A stretch of DNA of 45,689 bases from an uncultured Nitrospiraceae bacterium (GCA_903822005.1 CAIJNL010000012.1:1-45689); one strand, 5' to 3'. Shown: positions 25,849 to 34,758, counted from the stretch's first letter. A program made the numbers and translations. Notes: generated by a model from the letters alone, not told the origin.

Positions 25849-27000
25849 TTGAAGAATATTTATCTGGATTTCGCAGCCAGCACTCCTGCAGATCCTGGGG
25901 TTATCAGGGCGATGCTGCCCTATTTTGATTCTATCTTTGCGAATACGTCGAGTAAACATACAGCCGGCCGCGAGGCCAGGGCCGCGATAGAAAAGGCGAG
26001 GGAAACTATAGCCTCTTTTCTTGGTGCCATGCCTGAAGAGATCGTATTCACCAGCGGCGGCACGGAAAGCAATAATTATGCGATCAAAGGATTTGTCCGG
26101 GCCATCCCGGGCGGTCGTGGCCATATTATCACTTCTAGCATCGAACACCCGGCCGTATCCAAACCATGCAGGACACTCGAAAAAGAGGGCTTCAGTGTTA
26201 CATATCTTCCGGTGGACAGGTATGGCATGGTCGATCCCGATGATCTAAAACGTTCTATCAATACCTCAACCAGACTTATCTCGATAATGCATGCCAATAA
26301 TGAGTTTGGCACAATACAGCCCATAGAAGCTATCGCAAAAATAGCCTGTGAACATGGCGTCGCAATGCATACCGATGCAGTCCAGACGTTCGCGCACCTG
26401 CCGTTTACTATAGGCACTATGGGGGTTGATATGTTGAGTGTTTCCGCTCATAAATTTTATGGTCCGAAGGGTGTGGGTTTTCTTTATATTAAAAAAGGAA
26501 CGCCGCTGGTATCTCTTATTGAAGGCGGAAACCAGGAGATGGGGAGGCGTGCCTCTACCAGTAACGTCCCCGGAATTGTCGGAATGGGTAAGGCAGTAGA
26601 GCAGGCAGTGGAAAGAATGGGCACTGAAATACATGATCTGATAGCGCTGCGTGACAGGCTCATCAGCGGCATTGCTGGAAGCGTGAGCGGCTCATCACTG
26701 AACGGGCATCCTCTGAAGCGGCTGCCAAATAATGTGAACGTTACTATCAAAGGGATTCCCGGAGATGAGATCTTAAGTGAAATGGATGCTGCAGGCATAT
26801 GTTGCTCAGCCGGGGCTGCGTGTAAATCTTCCGTAAATGAGGCTGCGGGTTCTCATCAGGGCAGGGATGGCGGCCCGAGCGAAAAAGACGCTGCCCTGAG
26901 ATTCAGTCTTGGCAGGCCTACTACTGCCGAAGAAATTGACTATACGGTAAACATACTTGCCCGGACAGTTGATAGTTTGCGGAGTCGGAAAAAACTTTGA
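25849..27000 (+). CDS. Cysteine desulfurase (NifS/IscS family)
   Basis: PLP enzyme that removes sulfur from cysteine for Fe-S clusters, thio-modifications or cofactors. It has 383 residues. Visible are the PLP-aspartate region MHTDAVQTFAH, the lysine-bearing SVSAHKFYGPKGVGFLY and the active-site loop CSAGAACKSS. The start is probably TTG at 25849, four bases after AGGAGG and matching homologues (MKNIYLDFA); a GTG at 25846 sits too close to AGGAGG. No IscU or IscR is adjacent, so its specific partner is unclear. Confidence 0.92.
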   Translation: MKNIYLDFAASTPADPGVIRAMLPYFDSIFANTSSKHTAGREARAAIEKARETIASFLGAMPEEIVFTSGGTESNNYAIKGFVRAIPGGRGHIITSSIEHPAVSKPCRTLEKEGFSVTYLPVDRYGMVDPDDLKRSINTSTRLISIMHANNEFGTIQPIEAIAKIACEHGVAMHTDAVQTFAHLPFTIGTMGVDMLSVSAHKFYGPKGVGFLYIKKGTPLVSLIEGGNQEMGRRASTSNVPGIVGMGKAVEQAVERMGTEIHDLIALRDRLISGIAGSVSGSSLNGHPLKRLPNNVNVTIKGIPGDEILSEMDAAGICCSAGAACKSSVNEAAGSHQGRDGGPSEKDAALRFSLGRPTTAEEIDYTVNILARTVDSLRSRKKL

Positions 27001-27065
27001 GCTTGTCTGCCCATAAAGTATAAAATAGGGAACTGAGAATACGGATGCTTAAATGAGGAGGGTGT

Positions 27066-27353
27066 ATGGCGCAGAGCAGAAATCCCAAAGTGACAAAGAT
27101 CAGGGTCACTTATTGCGATGATCAGGGGAATGTAAGGGAAGTTGACATCGCGCCTCAATCTGCATATCCCCGGGCAAAAGGCGGATTCGAAGAAGTTGAG
27201 CAGGACAAGGCCATTCAGGACGGCATGCTGTTTCTGGCGACGATACGCGGCTCGTGGTCGACAAAAGACAGGTTGAAGCTGGATGTGCAGGAAGACCTTA
27301 ACAAGGCCATAGCTGCGGTCAAGAGTGCAAAGAAAATAATAGAACAATTATAA
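27066..27353 (+). CDS. Small conserved-looking protein, function unknown
   Basis: A 95-residue soluble protein with balanced charge. The N-terminal half looks beta-rich (KVTKIRVTYCDDQGNVREVDI), and the end is helical (AIAAVKSAKKIIEQL). No signal peptide, membrane helix or recognised motif. The ATG follows GAGGAGGG. It lies 65 bp after the cysteine desulfurase in the same direction. Its last six bases overlap the 3' end of hflX on the opposite strand. Confidence 0.7.
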   Translation: MAQSRNPKVTKIRVTYCDDQGNVREVDIAPQSAYPRAKGGFEEVEQDKAIQDGMLFLATIRGSWSTKDRLKLDVQEDLNKAIAAVKSAKKIIEQL

Positions 27354-28976
27354 AGGGCCGTTTTTTGCTTCCCATATATGCGATTCGATCGCTCCCAGCA
27401 GGGGGCGCAGACTTTCCGGGCTGATCGCCGAAACAGCCACTGCATCATACCGCATCAGAATATTGCTTACCGTACCTTCAGGCATCCTGTCAGTCTTGTT
27501 AAATACGAGGATCCTTGGTCTGTCGCCGAGCTTGAGATCTTTGAGAATGGTTTCCACGGATTCGATATGCTGCTCGAAGCGCGGGTTTGATATGTCTATC
27601 AGATGAACAAGCAGGTCCGCATCCGCAAGTTCCTCAAGGGTGGATTTGAACGCAGCCATAAGGTCTTTGGGCAGGTCCCTGATAAACCCGACGGTATCCG
27701 TGATTATGACCTCGCGTTCCCTTGGAAAACGAAGACGCCTGCTCGCTGTGTCGAGCGTTGCGAACATCTTGTCCTCGACAGCGGTACCGCTTTTTGTGAG
27801 AGTATTCAGGAGGGTGGATTTACCTGCGTTCGTGTATCCGACAATCGATACAATTGGGAGCGCTGCCGCCGCCCGCCTCTGTTTCCGCTGCTTTCGGGCC
27901 TCGCTCAATGTTTCGAGTTCTTTTTCGAGATGAGATATCTTGTCGCGGATACGACGTCTGTCGGCTTCGAGCTTGGTTTCTCCGGGTCCTCTGCCGCCGA
28001 TTCCTCCCATAAGCCGTGACATGGCGGTCCCTTTGCCCATGAGTCTGGGGAGCATGTATTTGAGCTGCGCAAGTTCAACCTGCACTTTTCCGTCCCTGCT
28101 GTGGGCACGGCGCGCAAAGATATCGAGTATCAGCTGTGAGCGGTCGATTACCTTCAGCTCGGTCGTTTCCGCTATTGATCTTATCTGTGACGGAGACAGG
28201 TTCTGGTCGAATATGAGCAGCGTAGCGCCTTTGTCCATGCCATTCGTTACGATTTCCTTGAGCTTGCCTTCTCCCATGAGGTGCCTTGGGTTAATATCTT
28301 TCAGCCTCTGTATGACTGTATCGAGCACGACAACATCTGCGGATGCCGCGAGTTCTTTCAGTTCTTCTAAAGATTCCTCCATCTCATAACGGGCTTTTAT
28401 GTCAGCGCTGATAAGCATCGCCCGTTCACGATTGTCGTTCCGATTGATCATCCTGCGGCGCTCCATTTCCGCCTCCAGGTTTTCGATAAACTCTGAAAAG
28501 TCGAGTTCGTATCTGTAAAAATCAGAAGAGGACACCTCATATTTTCCGGCTGCTCCCTGCGGCATCAGATGGGCCGTATGGATTTTGTCCGGCAGCCTGT
28601 CGCGTATGGTCAGTGCAGCGATCATGTCGAACCTGAGCAGAGAGAGGTCGGTAATGTCCTCCTTGCTGAGCAGCGTATTATTCAGGTGGGTATGGATAAA
28701 GCGCAGTCCCCTGAGCGCTTTTTTGCCGAGGGGGTAGGCATCGAGCTCGGGTATGAACACGCTGTGAGCGTCGCCAACTATTACATGAGTGATAGTGCCG
28801 CTCCTGTTGACGAGGATCCCCAATTGTTTGCCGGTATCAGATGACAACTCAGCGAGATAACGCGCTAGCTCCTGAGTGATGAGCATATCCGAAGGAATTC
28901 TGCGGCGGTATACTTTTTCAAGCAGGTGTATGACACCCTTTTTCAGGCCGGTTGTATGTCCGTAAAGTGCAGGTAT
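27348..28976 (-). CDS. hflX: Ribosome-associated GTPase HflX, with extended N-terminus
   Basis: GTPase that splits or rescues ribosomes under stress. G1 is GYTNAGKST, G3 is DTVGFIRDLP, G4 is NKTD. The glycine-rich segment GGIGGRGPGETKLEADRRRI precedes the G domain. An extra N-terminal region contains FIHTHLNNTLLSKED, a JAMM-like HxH...SxxD pattern also seen in HflX of some anaerobes. The first ATG is at 28886, but clear family sequence (YGHTTGLKK, VYRRRIPSD) continues 30 codons upstream. No ATG, GTG or TTG is present there, and ATA at 28976 lies seven bases after AGAGGA. The start codon is therefore uncertain. Confidence 0.9.
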   Translation of the reverse strand: MPALYGHTTGLKKGVIHLLEKVYRRRIPSDMLITQELARYLAELSSDTGKQLGILVNRSGTITHVIVGDAHSVFIPELDAYPLGKKALRGLRFIHTHLNNTLLSKEDITDLSLLRFDMIAALTIRDRLPDKIHTAHLMPQGAAGKYEVSSSDFYRYELDFSEFIENLEAEMERRRMINRNDNRERAMLISADIKARYEMEESLEELKELAASADVVVLDTVIQRLKDINPRHLMGEGKLKEIVTNGMDKGATLLIFDQNLSPSQIRSIAETTELKVIDRSQLILDIFARRAHSRDGKVQVELAQLKYMLPRLMGKGTAMSRLMGGIGGRGPGETKLEADRRRIRDKISHLEKELETLSEARKQRKQRRAAAALPIVSIVGYTNAGKSTLLNTLTKSGTAVEDKMFATLDTASRRLRFPREREVIITDTVGFIRDLPKDLMAAFKSTLEELADADLLVHLIDISNPRFEQHIESVETILKDLKLGDRPRILVFNKTDRMPEGTVSNILMRYDAVAVSAISPESLRPLLGAIESHIWEAKNGPL

Positions 28977-29033
28977 AGCAGTGTCCTCTGATTGATTCTA
29001 TCACAGACAGCCCAATTCATTACAATATATAAA

Positions 29034-29076
29034 GGTCTGCCGTAATAATTAATGTTTCGCGAATTTCTGGCAGACC
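29034..29076. promoter_or_regulatory. Inverted repeat GGTCTGCC...GGCAGACC
   Basis: Exact eight-base arms (29034-29041 and 29069-29076) separated by 27 bases. GGTCTGC occurs again at 29151-29157. All lie in the 298-bp gap between hflX and the QueG-like gene. It may be an operator or leader hairpin; nothing else is recognised in the gap. Confidence 0.35.
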
Positions 29077-29274
29077 GGCTGAAATGGGGCCAATGCGAGA
29101 AAAAGCTTGAATGACAAGAGAGGGCGAATAATTTATAATATAAAAATAGCGGTCTGCTCTGATTCAATATTTCGCAAATAATAATTGGTGGGCTGTATTT
29201 TATGGAGAAATAAGCCGTTTGAGGGCAGAGATCATAGGCGTTGAGATTAAATAATTATTGAACGGGGGTTGAAG

Positions 29275-30042
29275 ATGGAGTTTGAAAAAGTGAACCGGGC
29301 TATCATCGATTTCTGGCAGAATAGTCCGCTCAATATAGTGAAAGAGCTGGATTCATTGCGCCTTTATGACGAACCACTTGTAAGTGTAGCTCAGTCTTCG
29401 GATACGCTCTTTGATGGGCTCAAGGCGGAAGAGGCAGTCGGGGCTCAACATATGTCTCCTTCCGAATGGCTGCCCGGAAGCAGGTCAGTCATATCATGGT
29501 TTCTCCCCTTCAGCCTGAAGGTCCGTGAAGCAAACAGGTACAACGGGCTGCCCGCCACGGAATGGTTATATGGGAGGATAGAGGGAGAGGATTTTAATGT
29601 TGCCCTGCGCAAATATCTAGTCGCCTGGTTTACAGACCAGGGGTTTAAGGCGATTTCGCCGGCGGTGGATGAGCGGTTCAAGGTGGCCAATCGCAGGAGC
29701 AACTGGTCGGAAAGACATGTTGCCTATATAGCCGGACTGGGTACTTTCAGCCTCAGCTGCTCCATGATTACCAGACGCGGATCAGCCGGACGTTTCGGAA
29801 GCATTATTGTGGATGCTCCGATGGACCCGACTCCTCGCTATTATACTTCGATATACGAAAACTGCACCAAATGCGGGGCCTGCATACTGCGTTGTCCGCC
29901 CCTTGCGATCACCGAGAGCGGCAAGGACCACGAAGTCTGTTCAGGGTATTGCGACAGGACCAAGGTGCGATACAAGCCGCGCTATGGATGCGGGAAATGC
30001 CAGACAGGGACCCCCTGTGAAGACAGAATACCAGCATCCTGA
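29275..30042 (+). CDS. QueG-like 4Fe-4S protein, function uncertain
   Basis: A 255-residue protein resembling the C-terminal part of epoxyqueuosine reductase-like proteins. The middle region (LPGSRSVISWFLPF and RHVAYIAGLGTFSLS) is shared with that superfamily. One [4Fe-4S] motif is clear: CTKCGACILRCPP. A second Cys set near the C-terminus (CSGYCDRT, CGKCQTGTPC) does not match the standard ferredoxin spacing. It lacks the HEAT repeats of full QueG, so tRNA modification is not implied. It precedes a second Fe-S protein gene by 109 bp. Confidence 0.78.
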   Translation: MEFEKVNRAIIDFWQNSPLNIVKELDSLRLYDEPLVSVAQSSDTLFDGLKAEEAVGAQHMSPSEWLPGSRSVISWFLPFSLKVREANRYNGLPATEWLYGRIEGEDFNVALRKYLVAWFTDQGFKAISPAVDERFKVANRRSNWSERHVAYIAGLGTFSLSCSMITRRGSAGRFGSIIVDAPMDPTPRYYTSIYENCTKCGACILRCPPLAITESGKDHEVCSGYCDRTKVRYKPRYGCGKCQTGTPCEDRIPAS

Positions 30043-30151
30043 AACGTTAGTATATGCGCTTCAGATAACGGACTTATATAGGTCAAATTGTTGCCGATAA
30101 GTATTACTGACTGATTTTGCAGCAGCGAACAGCTGAAAAAAGGAGTGTGTC

Positions 30152-31273
30152 ATGTCAAAAGTATATTTTGCTTCAGCAAGGGTATCAAAATGGCAATATT
30201 CGGACAGTATGCCCGGCAAACTCGAAAGATTATTGAATGCAATAAATCTGGGCCAGTTCTTTGAGTCAAAAGAGTGGGTGGCTGTTAAGACGCATTTCGG
30301 GTCGGAAGGTGCTCACCGCATAGTCAGGCCGGTATTCCTCAGGAAGGTTGTTGATGCCCTGAAGGCCTTCGGCGCAAAGCCTTTTGTAACGGACACCGTT
30401 CGCATCAAGGGTCTGGATTATCTTGAGGTGGCAAATTACAATGGCATCAATCATCTTTCGGTTGCCGCTCCAGTCATACTGGCCGATGGTCTCTATGGGC
30501 ATGATAACCTCATGGTTCCGGCCGGAGAAATACTCGGCGAGATAGCTGTCGCCACGGTCATCCATGATGTCCCGGCAATGGTCGTCTGCTCTCATATAAA
30601 AGGTCATATACAGGCAGGGTATGCAGGCGCCATAAAGAACCTCGCCATGGGCGCTGTCAGCGGTGCCCACCGCCATTGCGGATGGAAATGCGGCAGAGGG
30701 GCCATGCATGCAATTGGTGAAGGCATGCTTGAGTGGGATGCTGAGAAATGTACCTATTGCCATCAATGCAAAGAGATATGTCCTCTAGACTGCATTGAAT
30801 TCGGACCAGACGGGCTTATCTTTAACAGTGATAAGTGCTGGAGGTGCGGAAGATGCGCCAGGGTTTGCCAGCAGGACGCACTGGTGCTTCCGTCAAATGA
30901 TGATAAATTCATGAAATCTCTTTCAGAGGCCGCCAAGGCCGTGCTTAGCACCTTTAAACCGCGAAAGGTCATTTATGTGAACTTTCTGACCGAGATACAG
31001 CCCGAGTGCGACTGTATGCCGGCAGCTGAGGTGCCGGTCATTCAGGACCTTGGCATAATGGTGTCGGAGGATATTGTCTCTATAGAGCAGGCGTCGATTG
31101 ATATGCTTCTCAAGGCAGCTCCTCTTCCGGCATCTCTTGCATCAGATATGGAAATCAAGGATGGAGAGGATGTGCTTACAAGTCTGCATAATAAACCTTA
31201 CATGATTCAGATAAATGAGGCTGTGAGGCTTGGGCTGGGGAGCAGGAAGTATGAAATAATTAAATTGGACTAG
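30152..31273 (+). CDS. DUF362 domain protein with two [4Fe-4S] motifs
   Basis: The 373-residue protein has an N-terminal DUF362 region (about 1-200; VAVKTHFGSEGAHR, and GYAGAIKNLAMGAVS). A 2x[4Fe-4S] ferredoxin insert follows (about 197-250; CTYCHQCKEICPLDC and CWRCGRCARVCQQDA). The C-terminal part returns to DUF362 (IQDLGIMVSEDIVSIEQASIDM). DUF362 proteins are common in anaerobes and probably redox-active, but their substrate is unknown. RBS AAAAGGAG precedes the ATG. It probably belongs with the upstream QueG-like gene. Confidence 0.92.
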   Translation: MSKVYFASARVSKWQYSDSMPGKLERLLNAINLGQFFESKEWVAVKTHFGSEGAHRIVRPVFLRKVVDALKAFGAKPFVTDTVRIKGLDYLEVANYNGINHLSVAAPVILADGLYGHDNLMVPAGEILGEIAVATVIHDVPAMVVCSHIKGHIQAGYAGAIKNLAMGAVSGAHRHCGWKCGRGAMHAIGEGMLEWDAEKCTYCHQCKEICPLDCIEFGPDGLIFNSDKCWRCGRCARVCQQDALVLPSNDDKFMKSLSEAAKAVLSTFKPRKVIYVNFLTEIQPECDCMPAAEVPVIQDLGIMVSEDIVSIEQASIDMLLKAAPLPASLASDMEIKDGEDVLTSLHNKPYMIQINEAVRLGLGSRKYEIIKLD

Positions 31274-31329
31274 CCGATTTCTCAATCGGACGGAGTTTTG
31301 TATTCAGAAAAAGCAGAATGATTCGCGCC

Positions 31330-31470
31330 GGCAAGTGCATCCGCCTCTTGTCTCGCTGAATAAGATTAATTTATCTTAATAACCGCATTATCTGAAAGGC
31401 GCATAACGCTATAATCCGTATATGCTCTAAAGCAAGGTCACACCGAGACATCGAGTCAGCTGCCCTTGCC
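31330..31470. repeat. Dispersed 141-bp hairpin element, copy A
   Basis: Terminal inverted repeats: GGCAAGTGCATCCGCCTCTT at 31330-31349, followed by GTCTCGCTG, against CACCGAGACATCGAGTCAGC and TGCCCTTGCC ending at 31470. The interior contains a small hairpin, AAGATTAATTTATCTT. A GTCTTTTT tract follows the right end. It lies between the convergent DUF362 and MurC-like genes. Confidence 0.88.
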
Positions 31471-31494
31471 GTCTTTTTAACCAGGTATCACAGT

Positions 31495-32865
31495 TTATTT
31501 CATGTTAAGCAGCAGGGCAATTGATCTGGCAAAGCTGGAAAGGGTCTCGTCACGGGCACCCATTATGATGTAGTTGTCCCATTTGTCGAGGTTTTTTATA
31601 ATCATGTTTCTGTCTTCCACTACTTCCACTGACTTTCCATTCTTTTTTATGCCTGCGGCAAGGTCATGGCTCGAAATGTCTTTGCTCGCCGTTCCTCCGG
31701 CATAAAATATCGGCAATAATATGAGATGGTCTTCTTTTCTGAGTCCATGGGAGAATGCTTCGATATATTCATTCTTCATCATCCTTGTCGGTCCGAAACC
31801 GTGCGGCTGAAATATGTAGCATATTTTTTCGCGCAGCCTGGCCGCCGCCTGCATCATTGCCGTAATCTTGTGCGGGTTATGGGCGTAATCGTCAACGACG
31901 AGATGATCTCTATCAACCAGATGGACGTCGAAGCGCCTTTCTATTCCGTTGAAATCCGGAAGTGCTTTTGATATGTCTCTGAGATCAGTTCCCATACCTG
32001 ATAGCAGGGATATGCAGGCCAGCGCGTTAGAAAGATTGTATTCACCCGGCAAGGACAGTTTAAAAGATTTGCCGGAAAGGCTGAATTCGGTATAAAGAGG
32101 CTGGTAATTAATGTTCTCTGCCCTGAATTGAGAAGGGTCGGATATCGAGAAGGTAATGGCATTTTTCATGCAGTCAGCAGAGATGCTCAAAAGGTTCGAG
32201 TCATCTGCATTCAAAACTTTAAGGCCCCGTGTATTATTCATGAGTTTTTCGAACATGGAGGCCGTCTCTGAGACCGAATGGTGATCGAGTTCGAGATTGA
32301 GAATGATCGTATGCTCAGGCAGGTAATCAACGATAGAGCCGTCCGATTCGCAGGCCTCGATCACCAGCAGGTCCGAACTGCCGGTTATTGAATTGCCGGG
32401 ATTGGATGCTGTTCTGAACTGCTTTACCCGGCCTCCTCCTATAAAGTTCGGCTCCATACCGAGTTGTGACATGAGATAGGCAAGCATTCCGGATGTTGTG
32501 GATTTGCCGCTGGTTCCTGCCACAGCGATCGTCCTGTACTCTGACACGATCTGCGAAAGAAACTCAGGCCTGGTCTTTACAGGCAGTTTAAGCGCATGTG
32601 CCTTTGCATATTCCGGGCGATCAGTTTCCACAGCAGTACTGAATACAACAAGGTCAAGTGATTCTTCTATTCCGCTGCCGTCCTGGGGGAAGATGGTCAC
32701 TCCTTTGGACTTCAACGCGGCGCATGCAGGATGGTATGGGTTATTTTCAAAGGCGCGGTCCGAACCGGAAACGGTATGTCCCTTGTCCGCCATAAAGGCT
32801 GCCAGAGCTGACATGCCGCTGCCGCCGATACCCGAAAAGAATATCTTCAAGTCGTTTTTTTTCAT
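31495..32865 (-). CDS. MurC-family UDP-N-acetylmuramate ligase
   Basis: The 456-residue Mur ligase has an N-terminal UDP-binding domain (FSGIGGSGMSALAAFMADKG). The ATP loop is VAGTSGKSTTSGM (near residue 115), the catalytic region LNLELDHHS lies further on, and the C-terminal domain carries DDYAHNPHKI. By pattern it is MurC, which adds L-Ala to UDP-MurNAc. The block FQPHGFGPTRMMKNEY differs from the usual MurC QPHRYSRT, and there are no other cell-wall genes nearby. It may be a second MurC copy or a specialised Mpl-like ligase. It follows bioB by 32 bp. Confidence 0.82.
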   Translation of the reverse strand: MKKNDLKIFFSGIGGSGMSALAAFMADKGHTVSGSDRAFENNPYHPACAALKSKGVTIFPQDGSGIEESLDLVVFSTAVETDRPEYAKAHALKLPVKTRPEFLSQIVSEYRTIAVAGTSGKSTTSGMLAYLMSQLGMEPNFIGGGRVKQFRTASNPGNSITGSSDLLVIEACESDGSIVDYLPEHTIILNLELDHHSVSETASMFEKLMNNTRGLKVLNADDSNLLSISADCMKNAITFSISDPSQFRAENINYQPLYTEFSLSGKSFKLSLPGEYNLSNALACISLLSGMGTDLRDISKALPDFNGIERRFDVHLVDRDHLVVDDYAHNPHKITAMMQAAARLREKICYIFQPHGFGPTRMMKNEYIEAFSHGLRKEDHLILLPIFYAGGTASKDISSHDLAAGIKKNGKSVEVVEDRNMIIKNLDKWDNYIIMGARDETLSSFARSIALLLNMK

Positions 32866-32897
32866 GTGCGTTATTTAAATGAAGATGCGGAGAGGGG

Positions 32898-33866
32898 TTA
32901 TTGAACTCCTGTGCGGAGCCCCAGGCCCCGGATCATCTGCAGGTCGTCCTCATAGGACCTTCCGTTTGTCACAAGATAATTGCCTGTCATCATGGAATCT
33001 GCTCCGGCCCTGAAAATCATTGGATGGAGGTCTCCGAGTGTCTGTACTCTGCCTCCGCATATCCTTATCTCATTTCGGGGCAGGATGAACCTCATTATGC
33101 TTATGATTTTCAATGCTTCGTCAGGCCTGAGCATGGGGAGATGGTCCAGGCGCGTGCCTTTGATCGGATTAAGAAAGTTGACAGGCATTGAGACAACATC
33201 CAGTTCTCTGACGGTAAATGCCAGGTCAATCCTGTCCTGCCAGGTCTCCCCCATGCCGAAGATACCTCCGGAGCATGCAGCGATCCCGACAGAGCGGGCC
33301 GCTTCCAGGGTCCGGATTTTATCTGAAATCCCGTGAGTAGTGCATATGAAAGGAAAGAACCTTTCGGAAGTCTCCAGATTGTTGTGAAGCCTGTCGAGCC
33401 CGTGGTCTCTGAGATAGCATAACTCGTCCTTTGCCAGTATGCCCAGAGAGGCACATGTGCCAAGCCCCATCTTTTTGAGTTCTCCAAGGATTTCTGCAAT
33501 CTCTTTGAGTTCTTCTTTGTTCGGTCCTCTTCCGCTGGTTACAATGGAGAAATGCCGTGCGCCTCCTTTTTGGGCTTCACCAGCATGCTTAAGTATGGCT
33601 TCTTTGCCGATAAAGGGAAAGATTTCAATGTCGGCCCTGTTTTTTGATGACTGCGCGCAGTAGAGGCAGTCTTCCGGACAGGCGCCCGATTTGGCATTTA
33701 CAATCGCGCATAGATCTACGGTATCTCCACGGAAGGTATTTTTGATTTTTTCTGCCTCTGAAAAGAGCTCTTCCAGTCTTTCCTGCGCTGTTTCGGCAAG
33801 TAAAAGCGCTTCCTGTCTGTTTAGCAATTCCCCGGCAATGACTTTTTTTGATAAAGCATTTAACAT
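32898..33866 (-). CDS. bioB: Biotin synthase
   Basis: Radical SAM enzyme that inserts sulfur into dethiobiotin. The 322-residue protein has the cluster motif CPEDCLYCAQS (near residue 55). Further BioB blocks are TCASLGIL, HNLETSERFFPFI, CSGGIFGMGETWQDRIDLAF, PVNFLNPIKGT and RICGGRVQTLG, with the [2Fe-2S] ligands at the expected places. It lies between acylphosphatase and the MurC-like gene, all on the minus strand. Other biotin genes except bioW are absent from the window. Confidence 0.97.
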   Translation of the reverse strand: MLNALSKKVIAGELLNRQEALLLAETAQERLEELFSEAEKIKNTFRGDTVDLCAIVNAKSGACPEDCLYCAQSSKNRADIEIFPFIGKEAILKHAGEAQKGGARHFSIVTSGRGPNKEELKEIAEILGELKKMGLGTCASLGILAKDELCYLRDHGLDRLHNNLETSERFFPFICTTHGISDKIRTLEAARSVGIAACSGGIFGMGETWQDRIDLAFTVRELDVVSMPVNFLNPIKGTRLDHLPMLRPDEALKIISIMRFILPRNEIRICGGRVQTLGDLHPMIFRAGADSMMTGNYLVTNGRSYEDDLQMIRGLGLRTGVQ

Positions 33867-33903
33867 GTTTTATCTTAACCCGTGAATGCCTTTTCTGTCG
33901 ATT

Positions 33904-34179
33904 TTAGTATCTGACTTCGAAGCAAGTCAGACCTTCCGTATCATCGCTCCAGCTGATTTCTATCGCAGAGACCATTGAGGCAGGCGGTCCTTCGTAACAT
34001 CTTTTAACCGCAGCTTCTATAGACGGCTTTTCTCCTTCAAAGACGGCCTCTACGCCCCTGTCCTGCAGATTTCTCACCCATCCGTTTAACATGAAGGTTT
34101 GGGCCGTATCGACCACAAATGACCTGTATCCGACTCCCTGGACACGCCCCCTGATATAAAGATGCGCACGCGCCTTCAA
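33904..34179 (-). CDS. acyP: Acylphosphatase
   Basis: Small cytosolic enzyme that hydrolyses acyl phosphates. The 91-residue length is typical. The phosphate-binding loop GRVQGVGYRSFV contains the catalytic Arg, and GWVRNLQDRGVEAVFEG contains the catalytic Asn. It lies 37 bp upstream of bioB on the same strand and is probably the first gene of that operon, without an obvious pathway link. Confidence 0.95.
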   Translation of the reverse strand: MKARAHLYIRGRVQGVGYRSFVVDTAQTFMLNGWVRNLQDRGVEAVFEGEKPSIEAAVKRCYEGPPASMVSAIEISWSDDTEGLTCFEVRY

Positions 34180-34464
34180 GCCGCACGCTCACTCAAGGAA
34201 AGACCGAAAATTATACTGTCCGGCCCTGTCATTGTTTTGCCTCCCGGCTGTCCCCGGCTGTCCTGATATCACTGGCAGCAGGGACCGCTGTGAATTTTAT
34301 CAACAGACATAATCAAAAGTAAACAGTATCAGGACCAGGGAATTGTAATGTTGAAACAGGATTTCTGCCCGATGCTTTTTGCCTGCGCTCAATCGTGCAT
34401 TTTGGGGCAGTTTTGTAGTAAAATGATTCCATAGAGAAACAATTCTACGTCCATGGAGGCACCT

Positions 34465-34692
34465 ATGACCGAGGAGCAGATTGTAGAAGCTTTAAAGAGA
34501 GAGAATGCGGAATACCAAAAGCTCTCTCTGGAGCACAAAGAGCTTAAGGCAGCGCTTGAAGAGTTAAACAAAAAGCACTATCTCACGCCGGAAGAAGAAA
34601 TAGAAAAAAAGAAAAAGCAGAAAGAGAAGCTCCTGAAGAAGGACCGGATGTTCGAAATGGTTCGTGACTACAAAAAGACGAACTCTAATTGA
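34465..34692 (+). CDS. DUF465/YdcH-like coiled-coil protein
   Basis: A 75-residue, highly charged, helical protein. It resembles the small DUF465 family: an N-terminal helix (EEQIVEALKRENAEYQKLSL), then HKELKAALEELNKK and the YLTPEEEIEKKKKQKE segment, with a Lys-rich end. The function of the family is unknown. The ATG at 34465 follows TGGAGG at five bases and is preferred over the ATG at 34453. It lies 66 bp before ilvD. Confidence 0.82.
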   Translation: MTEEQIVEALKRENAEYQKLSLEHKELKAALEELNKKHYLTPEEEIEKKKKQKEKLLKKDRMFEMVRDYKKTNSN

Positions 34693-34758
34693 GAAACCGA
34701 TCAGTAAGTTTGATCTTGCAATACGCCTAATTAAAACCAGAAAGGGATCCATACTCTC

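Noticed and set aside
13828-31470. Integron attC sites as an explanation for the 141-bp elements
   Set aside because: The conserved attC core (GTTRRRY and its partner) is absent, no integrase is seen, and the elements do not follow cassette genes in one direction.
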